Source of the DNA: UBA4729 sp039931245
GTDB lineage: Bacteria > Patescibacteriota > Saccharimonadia > Saccharimonadales > UBA4665
NCBI GenBank assembly: GCA_039931245.1
Contig: JBDTSH010000027.1
Span: 1-20,879 of the forward strand
Length of the DNA stretch: 20,879 bases
Direction of reading: 5' to 3'
Each line of letters opens with the position of its first letter. The first letter of the stretch is position 1. The notes below the pieces were generated by a model. That model did not search any database and was not told where the DNA came from. It saw only the letters and a program-made list of their open reading frames with translations. This document shows, piece by piece, positions 7,729 to 14,278 of this stretch. Both the position numbers and the translations under genes were made by a program.

Positions 7729-8346
7729 ATGAAAAAACATCATAATGAATTTAATTTGGAAACTGAAATATCCAAAGAGACCAAAGAGATTAAACGGGAA
7801 TGGCGACATCTCAAGAAATTTAAGGACGAAAATTACCTGCTTTTTACCGCTTTTGTTATTTTAATCGCGGGGCTGGTCATTATAAACGCCGTCTATGTTA
7901 TCGAACACGGCAGCACCTATACTCCGTCCCGCCTGGTGACCATTGACCCGAACGTGTATTTGACATCATTGCAAAACGGCAGCAATGGGGCAGTGACGGC
8001 AAAAATTAGTGATGTCACCGAAAACGACAAAATAGATTATGCCTTTGCCGCCGACCCGGGGAGCACAATGCTGACTTTCAACATTTCCGTGACAAACACA
8101 ACAGCCCGCACTCAACATTTTATCCCGGTAAATCAGTTATACGTCCGCAGTAACGAGGGCGATTATGCCGCGTTGCACGCCTCGATGTACGTGACAAAGC
8201 CGATACCATCGACCGATTTAGCGCCCGACAAGACGGTCGAAGGGCAGGTCTCCTTCAGTATACCGAAACGGGTGGCTCACCCACTGCTCTATGTTGATAC
8301 CGGCTGGAATCGGACAACTCCGCTGGTGTTTGACGTACTTAAGTAG
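7729..8346 (+). CDS. B2: membrane-anchored DUF4352-like protein
   Basis: The 205-residue product begins with a strongly charged cytoplasmic segment (residues 1-34, rich in Lys, Glu and His, probably helical), then one membrane helix (about 36-57). The extracellular beta-rich domain has MLTFNISVTNTT, a PVNQLYVRS strand, DLAPDKTVEGQVSF and LLYVDTGW, matching the end of B1. AAGGAG at 7718-7723 overlaps the stop of A2 and is 5 nt before the ATG, so it is the last gene of the tightly packed run. The order A1-B1-A2-B2 pairs each b5/Ig protein with one B protein. B2 has a longer cytoplasmic part than B1, which could contact a cytoplasmic partner. No catalytic motif is seen. Confidence 0.7.
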   Translation: MKKHHNEFNLETEISKETKEIKREWRHLKKFKDENYLLFTAFVILIAGLVIINAVYVIEHGSTYTPSRLVTIDPNVYLTSLQNGSNGAVTAKISDVTENDKIDYAFAADPGSTMLTFNISVTNTTARTQHFIPVNQLYVRSNEGDYAALHASMYVTKPIPSTDLAPDKTVEGQVSFSIPKRVAHPLLYVDTGWNRTTPLVFDVLK

Positions 8347-8433
8347 CATTGATGAGCGACGTCTCGGCCAGTAAAGCACTCGCCCGATCGAATTGTCTAC
8401 TGCCACCGATACCTTGTGCCTTGTGAGTCATTT

Positions 8434-8457
8434 ACTTATCGAATTCATATGATAAGT
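8434..8457. terminator. weak hairpin between convergent genes
   Basis: ACTTATC (8434-8440) pairs with GATAAGT (8451-8457) around a 10-nt loop. It is the only dyad I see in the 160-bp gap between the + strand operon and the - strand DUF1697 gene. It has no U-tract, so the assignment is tentative. Confidence 0.25.
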
Positions 8458-8506
8458 CGGGCCAGTCATTGTGGGGGGGTAAAGCCGTTAAATCTTAGTG
8501 CCGGAG

Positions 8507-9061
8507 TTATTTTTTCCTAGCTCGGGCTAACTCTTGTAATTTAATCGTCGTGCGCCAGCTTCGCACAGTCATCGACTGATAGCTAGCGCTTCCGACGATT
8601 TTGCTCAATCGACTCTTCGTCCGAAGCTCACTAAGGCGCTGATGATAAATAACACCCTCACCGGCCCATATTCGATCGACGCCGTCTCGAGGGTCGAACA
8701 CCGGCAGCGCCTGAGCTATATCAATACCCATTAGAAAAATTACATCATCGTGATACTTTTGTGGCTGCGTGCCAAAACCTTTGGGCTTATTATCTATGAC
8801 CCTATGGAGCTGCTTCTCGGTTAATACCAACACCTTGACGAGTGCACTATCCAACTGAAAGTTATGGGTCAACAATGTCTCAATCTTTGAAGCGAGGTCA
8901 TGAGCGTCTCGCTTCGATTGCAACAGTACGTTTCCGGTCTGGATGTAGGTAATCACGTTGGCGCACCCCAGCGCCTCAAGATGGCGCCTAAGCTCGGGCA
9001 TTGCTATTTTATTTTTGCCGCCGACATTAATGCCGCGCAATAGGACTATAAAATTTCTCAT
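8507..9061 (-). CDS. DUF1697 family protein
   Basis: Starting at the ATG at 9059-9061 the product is 184 residues and begins MRNFIVLLRGINVGGKNKI, the hallmark start of DUF1697 proteins (LLRGINVGG-K/N). Further family features follow: MPELRRHLEALG, TYIQTGNVLL, and a C-terminal region with a G-E-G-V-I-Y-H segment. The length is typical of the family, which is cytosolic and of unknown function. A longer reading from 9106 adds 15 residues that do not fit the family. TATACT lies 9 nt before the 9061 start and there is no Shine-Dalgarno sequence, so this too looks leaderless. The gene stands alone, convergent with the operon to its left. Confidence 0.85.
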   Translation of the reverse strand: MRNFIVLLRGINVGGKNKIAMPELRRHLEALGCANVITYIQTGNVLLQSKRDAHDLASKIETLLTHNFQLDSALVKVLVLTEKQLHRVIDNKPKGFGTQPQKYHDDVIFLMGIDIAQALPVFDPRDGVDRIWAGEGVIYHQRLSELRTKSRLSKIVGSASYQSMTVRSWRTTIKLQELARARKK

Positions 9062-9070
9062 TATTTGTGC

Positions 9071-9076
9071 AGTATA
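9071..9076 (-). promoter_or_regulatory. -10 box before DUF1697
   Basis: TATACT on the - strand ends 9 nt before the ATG at 9061, so any 5' leader would be only 2-3 nt. Confidence 0.45.
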
Positions 9077-9212
9077 CCTGGTGTGCCCACTTGGCTCTAG
9101 TTTCATACAGTAATCATTTAAAATAAATCAGTCGGCGCATAGCACTTCATGGCTAAAATGCCGTCATCGACGCATCGTATCAGCGCCATTTAAGAGTGAT
9201 GATTATCGCGCT

Positions 9213-9302
9213 TTAGCTTTGGGATTCGTGGAGCAAACGACGGTTAATTTTCGCTTGCTGGAAACGCATTGACTTTACTTCGCGGCGTAATTTGCTGTTC
9301 AT
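9213..9302 (-). CDS. 29-residue basic mini-protein
   Basis: A 29-codon reading frame starts at ATG 9302 and ends at TAA 9213-9215. The product begins MNSKLRREVKSMRFQQ and ends LLHESQS. It has about nine Lys/Arg and is predicted to be helical, with no membrane segment. AGGAG (complement of 9312-9316) is 9 nt before the ATG, and TATGAT with TTGTTT lies further upstream. I know of no family for it. A small RNA-binding or ribosome-associated peptide would fit the charge, but that is a guess. The good ribosome binding site and promoter are the main support. Confidence 0.5.
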   Translation of the reverse strand: MNSKLRREVKSMRFQQAKINRRLLHESQS

Positions 9303-9329
9303 ACTACAGTTCTCCTCTGACGGACAGAT

Positions 9330-9357
9330 ATCATACTATAAAGTGCAATAAAAACAA
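9330..9357 (-). promoter_or_regulatory. promoter of the mini-protein
   Basis: On the - strand TTGTTT (9352-9357) and TATGAT (9330-9335) are 16 nt apart. The start site would be near 9323, about 20 nt before the ATG and upstream of AGGAG. Confidence 0.4.
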
Positions 9358-9450
9358 CTTATATAATTTTATTATTTAATCTTTGAGCGCAATGGACAGG
9401 GGTGCGGTGAGCGTTAAAGAGGAATATCGTTTTTTAACTATCGGCATAAC

Positions 9451-9474
9451 CAAAAAATAGCGGGCGCCTGCCCG
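9451..9474 (-). terminator. intrinsic terminator reading leftward
   Basis: On the - strand CGGGC (9474-9470), loop, GCCCG (9465-9461) is followed by CTATTTTTT (complement of 9452-9460). This is a compact GC hairpin with a U-tract. It faces transcription from the right, that is, antisense to the gene at 9545-10048. Confidence 0.5.
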
Positions 9475-9528
9475 TTGTCGACAGGCCTTAGCATTAAAAG
9501 ACATTGATGACAGGCTATCTGCTTGATT

Positions 9529-9537
9529 TGATATAAT
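9529..9537 (+). promoter_or_regulatory. extended -10 box, leaderless start
   Basis: TGA-TATAAT at 9529-9537 is a consensus extended -10 element that ends 7 nt before ATG 9545. Transcription should start at the start codon itself. Confidence 0.65.
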
Positions 9538-9544
9538 ATCTGCT

Positions 9545-10048
9545 ATGAAATGGATAGGTGTCAGCGGATCTTGGAGAAAGACTTGTCCCGAGCTACAACA
9601 CGATCTACAGCGTGAAGTTACGGCCGTCCTGCAGCGTGGCGACGGAATTATCACTGGAGGCGCTTTAGGGGTAGATTACCTTGCGACAAACTTAGCCCTC
9701 CAGCAAGCCCCCGATGGCTCCCAGCTAAAGGTGTTTCTACCGACTTCGCTAGAGATTTATGCCGCCCACTACCAACAACGGGCCAGCGAAGGGGTGATAA
9801 CTCAAGCCACCGCCAAAGACTTGATACAGCAATTGCTTATCGTGAACAGTATCGGATCTTTGGTAGTAAACCTGGCGGAAACGATATTGAACGAGCGGAC
9901 GTATTACCAACGTAATACTAGGGTGATTAATGCCAGCGACGAGCTGCTCGCCTTTCAAGTTAACTCTAGCGCCGGCACCCAGGACACTATCGACAAAGCT
10001 CGAGCCCACGGGGTGTCGGTAGCATTATTTAGGTATACCGTAGACTGA
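9545..10048 (+). CDS. SLOG-fold (YpsA/DprA-like) nucleotide-binding protein
   Basis: The 167-residue cytosolic protein has a Rossmann-like SLOG layout. A first strand IGVSGSW (4-10) is followed by a helix and GDGIITGGALGVDYLAT (32-48), the Gly-rich turn typical of the family. VFLPT (63-67) is next. Near the end come VINASDELLAF (127-137) and SAGTQDTIDKARAHGV (142-157), the usual nucleotide-phosphate-binding GT.DTI segment. Relatives bind nucleotides or nucleotide-derived ligands, and some act in signalling or DNA processing. No precise role can be given here. There is no fused effector domain and no obvious operon partner. There is no Shine-Dalgarno sequence: the -10 box abuts the start codon. 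Confidence 0.75.
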   Translation: MKWIGVSGSWRKTCPELQHDLQREVTAVLQRGDGIITGGALGVDYLATNLALQQAPDGSQLKVFLPTSLEIYAAHYQQRASEGVITQATAKDLIQQLLIVNSIGSLVVNLAETILNERTYYQRNTRVINASDELLAFQVNSSAGTQDTIDKARAHGVSVALFRYTVD

Positions 10049-10264
10049 CCCAAGTTATGGCCAACCACAGTGGAAATACTACCGCCAAAACACGACAGGC
10101 TGGTCGAGCAACCTAGCGAGCCGAACGAGCAAGAAATCAGCGACGAACGGCCTACTTTACTACGGCAACAGGGTCAATGAGAAACCCTCCATGAATCTCA
10201 ATCGCGCCGCTAGAGTATCGGCTACCGCTAGGTCGGTACCGAAATAGTGATCTCTGCAATCCGA

Positions 10265-10657
10265 TTACTTATTGTGATGACGCAAATGATTGATAGTCTT
10301 TTGTTGCTGCGCAATGCTAATTTGAGCTTGGTCGTACCCTTGGGCTTCTAATTCTGTAGTTAGTTTTATCTTCAATTGTTCATTAAAAGTCTGCCTAGAC
10401 AAGCCGGCATTGGCCAGCAACTTTTTTAGATCTTTGTTGGTATGAGCCGACTGGATATTAACTGTAGTAGTGTTGAGCACGGCGGCTTCGGCAGCAAGTT
10501 TGTCCTGGCGATAGACCGTTCTCGGGATAGTGCTCGTGCCCACGTTGCCGCTAGTATTATGAGTTGTTGCTGCGCTCACAACCCCTAAACTTCCGGCTGA
10601 AAATAGTACGGCGCTCAATAAGCTGGCGGTGGCATATCGCATTTTAATCATAGTCAT
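10265..10657 (-). CDS. small secreted protein, paralogue of the one at 251-628
   Basis: The 130-residue product has a clear signal peptide (basic MTMIKMR, hydrophobic residues 8-25, likely cleavage after VSAA at about 30). The mature part is Thr/Asn-rich, then helical: DLKKLLANAGLSRQTFNEQL and EAQGYDQAQISIAQQQ, ending in a His/Lys-rich tail (HLRHHNK). It resembles the mature part of the first gene in this window. AAGGAG (complement of 10664-10669) is 6 nt before the ATG, so this copy has a normal ribosome binding site. Helical, exported, small and free of cysteine, it could be a metal-, envelope- or partner-binding protein, but no named family is recognised. The 216 bp downstream contain no gene I can support. 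Confidence 0.72.
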   Translation of the reverse strand: MTMIKMRYATASLLSAVLFSAGSLGVVSAATTHNTSGNVGTSTIPRTVYRQDKLAAEAAVLNTTTVNIQSAHTNKDLKKLLANAGLSRQTFNEQLKIKLTTELEAQGYDQAQISIAQQQKTINHLRHHNK

Positions 10658-10878
10658 TGTCCTCTCCTTTTACTGAAGTATCTACAATATACTGCCAAAG
10701 ACTGGGTGTTAACTGAACAAAATAGTCAAAAATTATTTAAGGCATACTCAGATGGGCCAAGTTACCCTCCGGCCCCGGCGGCGGCAACTAAGCAACGCAA
10801 CCGAAGGTCACAAATTAATTTGAAAGGACTGGCTGGTCATTAGACTTTCAGTCCGTAACCTGAAACGGAGCGACATAG

Positions 10879-11310
10879 CTACGCGACGGCCACCTGTGCC
10901 ACCAGACTTCCCAGATAATCCCGGAGCCGGGCCTGCTGGTCTGGGACGACGTCGGAACGGTCAAGAAACTCCTGTATTGGCATCAAGCGGGCCGACTGCC
11001 CCTCGTCACCAAGTCTGATAGACCAGGCGGCCTCGGCCCCAATGTGCGCTACCAAAAATTGAGCCAACCCCGCCCGTAAGCGCAGGGGATAATCTCTTTG
11101 CCACACAATTGTATCCTCGGAGAGGGCTAAACCGACCTCTTCTTGGGCCTCCCGTAGCCCGCAGTCTATGGGCCGTTCATCGGGCTCTCTGGCGCCGCCC
11201 GGTAAGTCCCAGGTATTGGCGTAAGCAATCGCGGGGTTATTGTCCCTAAGAATAGCGACAATTGAAGTATCGTGTAGAATCGCGACACTTGTTCCGATAA
11301 CCTCAAGCAT
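10879..11310 (-). CDS. Nudix hydrolase
   Basis: The 143-residue cytosolic protein contains a full Nudix box at residues 39-61: G39-x5-E45-x7-R53-E54-x2-E57-E58-x-G60-L61. Just before it is WDLPGG (34-39). Nudix enzymes hydrolyse nucleoside diphosphates linked to another group, such as damaged nucleotides, nucleotide sugars or caps. The substrate cannot be read from this sequence. The length is normal for a single-domain member. TATAAT (complement of 11319-11324) ends 8 nt before the ATG and there is no Shine-Dalgarno sequence, so a leaderless mRNA is likely. The gene is divergent from the lytic transglycosylase at 11506. Confidence 0.9.
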   Translation of the reverse strand: MLEVIGTSVAILHDTSIVAILRDNNPAIAYANTWDLPGGAREPDERPIDCGLREAQEEVGLALSEDTIVWQRDYPLRLRAGLAQFLVAHIGAEAAWSIRLGDEGQSARLMPIQEFLDRSDVVPDQQARLRDYLGSLVAQVAVA

Positions 11311-11318
11311 TATCGTAA

Positions 11319-11324
11319 ATTATA
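11319..11324 (-). promoter_or_regulatory. -10 box before the Nudix gene
   Basis: Consensus TATAAT on the - strand, 8 nt before the ATG. The mRNA would start 0-2 nt before the start codon. Confidence 0.5.
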
Positions 11325-11490
11325 GCGCACTCAGTCATAAATATTAATAATTGTGGGCGATCCGTCGCCCGATATTAAATTAGTCTTAAATTTGTTGTGG
11401 CTAGTCAACCCCCTTCCCTATAAAAAGCTCCTTGCGACTTCCCCCGTAGTCGTCCCGCCACGAGGCCCCATCTCCCCTCTATTGCTGATT

Positions 11491-11499
11491 TGCTATGAT
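11491..11499 (+). promoter_or_regulatory. extended -10 box, leaderless start
   Basis: TGC-TATGAT at 11491-11499 ends 6 nt before ATG 11506. This argues for that ATG as the true start over the in-frame GTG at 11353. Confidence 0.6.
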
Positions 11500-11505
11500 G
11501 AAGTT

Positions 11506-12216
11506 ATGAGTATTCCCTTTGTTCACTTACTACCATTCCCCCATCGGCCGCGCTCCCGCCGAGACTGGTCGATGCTGCTGACAGGTGTCCTTATTCCCGT
11601 CGCCGCTGTTGCGGCAGCTTACTTCCTTGCCCCCGCCCGGGTCCCCCTCCCCTATCAAGGCGGCGGCCTCAGCGCCGGCTGGCTACCGCCTACCGTCACA
11701 CACTGGCAAGCCCTGATCGATGAAATGGCCAAAAAATACAACCTTGACCCCACTATGCTAGCTATCGTCATGACACTGGAGTCGGGCGGCGACGCCCACG
11801 CCAGAAGCAGCGCCGCTGCCCAGGGTCTTATGCAAGTGACCCCACCCACGGCGAAAGATATTGCGACAAAATTCTTAAAAAAATCTGTCCCAAAATATAA
11901 CCTCCAAGATCCGCGAACTAATATCGAATTTGGGGCCGCCTACCTCGCCTACTTGCGCGATCTATTTGGCAACACCCGGCAAGCCCCCGATTGGAATACT
12001 ACTGTTGAACTCATCACTGCTGGCTATAATGGGGGCCCTGGTGCGGCCGCCCAGCTGGAAAAGGGTCGCGGGCTTACCGACATTCAAACTGTCGTCTATT
12101 CTCGTGACGCCTTAAATATGTGGCGCGAGCGCCATGCCAACCGTAGCCCGACCTACGAGCGCTGGAAAGAACGCGGCGGCTACATTTTAATCGATGCCGC
12201 GCAGGCTGACCAATAA
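11506..12216 (+). CDS. membrane-anchored lytic transglycosylase (SLT domain)
   Basis: From ATG 11506 the product is 236 residues. A basic N-terminus (HRPRSRRD) precedes one membrane helix (about 22-42). The SLT-type catalytic domain follows: YNLDPTMLAIVMTLESGG with catalytic Glu92, SAAAQGLMQVTPPTA (102-116), FGAAYLAYL (142-150) and TAGYNGGPG (171-179). These are the standard goose-lysozyme-like motifs of enzymes that cleave peptidoglycan between MurNAc and GlcNAc, forming anhydro-MurNAc. It would act on the outer face of the membrane in wall remodelling. A GTG-initiated reading from 11353 adds 51 residues that resemble no signal or domain, and a -10 box overlaps that stretch. I therefore prefer the shorter, leaderless form. 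Confidence 0.87.
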   Translation: MSIPFVHLLPFPHRPRSRRDWSMLLTGVLIPVAAVAAAYFLAPARVPLPYQGGGLSAGWLPPTVTHWQALIDEMAKKYNLDPTMLAIVMTLESGGDAHARSSAAAQGLMQVTPPTAKDIATKFLKKSVPKYNLQDPRTNIEFGAAYLAYLRDLFGNTRQAPDWNTTVELITAGYNGGPGAAAQLEKGRGLTDIQTVVYSRDALNMWRERHANRSPTYERWKERGGYILIDAAQADQ

Positions 12217-12247
12217 AAGTATCACCGCGGCTGAGGCCACTAGGCCG

Positions 12248-12275
12248 TCACTCTACATTGCGCCGATTAGAGTGA
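12248..12275 (+). terminator. 8-bp hairpin after the transglycosylase gene
   Basis: TCACTCTA (12248-12255) and TAGAGTGA (12268-12275) are perfect arms with a 12-nt loop, 31 nt after the stop. The following sequence is only mildly U-rich (ACTTTT at 12287-12292). Confidence 0.35.
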
Positions 12276-12313
12276 AATCTCATCGACTTTTAGGGACGTT
12301 CAAGATTAATGAG

Positions 12314-12400
12314 CTCTCCCATAGCGTGAGATAGCGCACAAATTAGTGCAGCAGTTAAATCGCTCCTGCTTATCAATAATCTCGACGCTTATTGGGAGAG
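12314..12400. other. possible structured intergenic RNA element
   Basis: CTCTCCC (12314-12320) and GGGAGAG (12394-12400) form a 7-bp closing helix. Inside are AGCAG/CTGCT and GCAC/GTGC short arms. It lies between two convergent genes. It is not a tRNA, since no T-loop motif is present on either strand. It may be a 3'-end structure or a small RNA. Confidence 0.25.
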
Positions 12401-12436
12401 GCCGGACTCAAGAGAGGGCTGGAACTGCACCCCGGT

Positions 12437-12865
12437 TTAGGGAGTGCTCGTCTCTAAAGAAACGTCTTCTTGCTGGTCGGTCGGTTTAAGAATATTATCG
12501 ACGAGCTGATCGAGCTGGTCATTGGATAAGTTGGCTTTCACGGCATAACCCTCAATCCCCTGTTCGCGAATGCCGGCGGGGGCATCGGCTTCATTGAGGT
12601 TGGATATAACTAATACCTTAATGTCTTTGCCCCATTCGGTGGTGCGCATTACCTTAAGAAGTTGATCGCCCGATAACTTTGGAATCATGATGTCGAGCAG
12701 CACTAAACTGGGCCGCTCACGTTCGATTATGGTCAGAGCTTCGAGACCTTCGGTCGCTACAAAACAAGTGTAGCCGAGTATTTCGAGCCTCACTTTGTAA
12801 ATATCAGCCAGGCTGACCTCATCTTCGACTATCACTATCTTCGCACCGGCTCCAAATTGATCCAT
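12437..12865 (-). CDS. stand-alone receiver (response regulator) protein
   Basis: The 142-residue protein is a single receiver domain: IVIVEDE with acidic residues at 14-16, phosphoacceptor Asp58 in LVLLDIMIPK, Ser88 in VLVISNL and Lys110 in YAVKANLS. All key residues are present, so it should be phosphorylated by a histidine kinase. There is no output domain, only a short acidic Ser/Thr-rich tail, so it would act by protein contact, like CheY or Spo0F types. No kinase gene is in this window. TATAAT on the - strand ends 10 nt before the ATG with no Shine-Dalgarno sequence, giving at most a 3-4 nt leader. Confidence 0.9.
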   Translation of the reverse strand: MDQFGAGAKIVIVEDEVSLADIYKVRLEILGYTCFVATEGLEALTIIERERPSLVLLDIMIPKLSGDQLLKVMRTTEWGKDIKVLVISNLNEADAPAGIREQGIEGYAVKANLSNDQLDQLVDNILKPTDQQEDVSLETSTP

Positions 12866-12875
12866 ATTGCTATCA

Positions 12876-12881
12876 ATTATA
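12876..12881 (-). promoter_or_regulatory. -10 box before the receiver gene
   Basis: Consensus TATAAT on the - strand, 10 nt before the ATG at 12865. The leader would be about 3 nt. Confidence 0.5.
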
Positions 12882-13065
12882 GAGCACGCTGAAGCTTTTA
12901 ACCTAATTAATGGCGCGGCGGCACTGAGGGTACTTCATCTCTCCGAAGGCGCGCCAAGCCGCACCGCTTTTCAGGCTAAGCAGGCCAGTGGATAGACTAT
13001 GGGCCCGGCGAATAACGTTACCCCTTATGCTTGCAATAAATCCGCTAATTCATAACACTAAGCAA

Positions 13066-13749
13066 ATGAGATTTCAACTTCCCGATATGCACCGGATTGA
13101 CGGGAGACGCGCCGATTGGGAGAAAATACCTCCCGAAGAGTGGAACCCCTCCCAGGTAAGAGCCGCCCAGACGCACGGTATCGACACGCCGGGCAACCGG
13201 GAAACATTCCAAGGCGCTCTCTACTCTTTGGGCGGATTGGCCTGCATTCACCATGGGCATACTTTGGTCGGCACCATCCTCCTCGGCATCGGCGGGTATA
13301 AAGACATTAAAGATGGTAAAGTCGCTGACGCCACCGGGACGAAAAGCCCCATCGGTGAGGGCGCTGACGCAGCGGCGGACGCCGCGTTAATAGTCGTTGG
13401 GGTTCCAGTTTTTATAGAGTCTGGCCTCATCACTAAAGACGAGGGAGTAGCGATGCTCGGACTAGTCGCGACTAAAACGATTGGCTACGGTGTCGGGAAA
13501 CTACGCGGACAGGCGCCGCCGCAACCAAGTCGCTTCGGAAAAATAGGAATGTTTGGTCAACGGGCGGGAGTGGGGCTTCGACTGGCATCCCGAGTGGCCG
13601 AGCAAAATAACTTGGAAGATTTGGCCGGGCGGATTAAACGAGCGTCAGATGTTACCCTGCACGCCGGCATCGCCTTATCGGCAATTGCGAACCTGGGGTA
13701 CTTGACGAAGAGCGTCGGTCAAAACCCAATTATGGGAGCTGAGGCTTAA
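13066..13749 (+). CDS. CDP-alcohol phosphatidyltransferase-like membrane protein
   Basis: Counting from ATG 13066 (227 residues), the core reads D80-x2-D83-G84-x2-A87-D88-x8-G92+5-x3-D101-x3-D105, that is, the CDP-alcohol phosphatidyltransferase signature D..DG..AR........G...D...D with all four metal- and substrate-binding Asp kept but Arg changed to Asp. TPGN (41-44) before the first helix recalls the family's P-N-x-L-T start. Four or more hydrophobic segments follow. The family makes phospholipid head groups such as phosphatidylglycerol phosphate from CDP-diacylglycerol in the membrane. The start is uncertain: GTG 12988 and ATG 13027 are in frame, and none of the three has a good ribosome binding site. 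The stop overlaps that of the convergent gene. Confidence 0.68.
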   Translation: MRFQLPDMHRIDGRRADWEKIPPEEWNPSQVRAAQTHGIDTPGNRETFQGALYSLGGLACIHHGHTLVGTILLGIGGYKDIKDGKVADATGTKSPIGEGADAAADAALIVVGVPVFIESGLITKDEGVAMLGLVATKTIGYGVGKLRGQAPPQPSRFGKIGMFGQRAGVGLRLASRVAEQNNLEDLAGRIKRASDVTLHAGIALSAIANLGYLTKSVGQNPIMGAEA

Positions 13750-14231
13750 ACCAAACTAGCTGTCGCGGTGTCTTCGTAGGACGCAATCAGTTCGGCTAGT
13801 TGTTGCCACTGCTGCACCGGTGGGGCATCCTGCAGTCGAAAGTGGGCATAGCTTTCAGCTAGATCTCGGCTCGAGGCCTGCCCACCAACATACTGGTTTA
13901 TGCTCAACGTCTGAGCCACAATGTCGATATCAAAGTAAGTTAAAAAATCGGCCGATTTGCCTTCCCCACCCCCGCCGAGGGGCCAATATATGAGATAGTT
14001 GTGGGTCGTCTCCTTCACCGTGCCGAGAAAATAGCGGGTTGTTTGTAATTCGTGAAATGCCGGGCAATTATAGCGGCCGATAGTTTTAGTCCGCGATTCC
14101 CTGACCGTACCGCTGCCCATACATAGCTTTCCGAGCTGACTAAATTCAATACTGCCCAAATGCCGGCTCAGGCGATCAAACACCTCGGCTTGATAAGTCT
14201 CAAGGGAATCCGGTGAATAAGCTTTCTCCAT
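13746..14231 (-). CDS. uncharacterised cytosolic protein
   Basis: From ATG 14231 the product is 161 residues (MEKAYSPDSLETYQAEVF...). There is no signal or membrane segment. It has mixed alpha/beta character, with CMGSGTVRESRTKTIG, YLIYWPLGGGGEGK and YFDIDIVAQTLSINQYVGG as the most distinctive stretches. I do not recognise the family. A GTG two codons upstream is also possible. AGGA (complement of 14239-14242) is 7 nt from the ATG, and the same bases form TAGGAT, a possible -10 box, so the start signal is ambiguous. It lies 47 nt after the His-rich protein gene and may be the last gene of the copper island. Its stop overlaps the convergent gene by 4 nt. Confidence 0.6.
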   Translation of the reverse strand: MEKAYSPDSLETYQAEVFDRLSRHLGSIEFSQLGKLCMGSGTVRESRTKTIGRYNCPAFHELQTTRYFLGTVKETTHNYLIYWPLGGGGEGKSADFLTYFDIDIVAQTLSINQYVGGQASSRDLAESYAHFRLQDAPPVQQWQQLAELIASYEDTATASLV

Positions 14232-14278
14232 AGACACATCCTACAACACTCGGCTCGCCTGTTAAACCCTCTGAGCCG

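Noticed and set aside
8507..9106. Longer DUF1697 reading from ATG 9106
   Set aside because: The family begins at the MRNFIVLLRGINVGG segment, and a -10 box lies inside the extra 15 codons.
9391..9460. 22-codon + strand frame (ATG 9391 to TAG 9458-9460)
   Set aside because: No Shine-Dalgarno sequence and the -10 box is 23 nt away; kept only as a note because it ends at a hairpin.
11353..11505. 51-residue N-terminal extension of the lytic transglycosylase from GTG 11353
   Set aside because: It has no signal or domain features, overlaps a consensus extended -10 box at 11491-11499, and would place the membrane anchor far inside the protein.
12314..12400. tRNA-like element because of the 7-bp closing stem
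   Set aside because: No T-loop (GTTCRA), no plausible anticodon arm and no CCA-compatible end on either strand.
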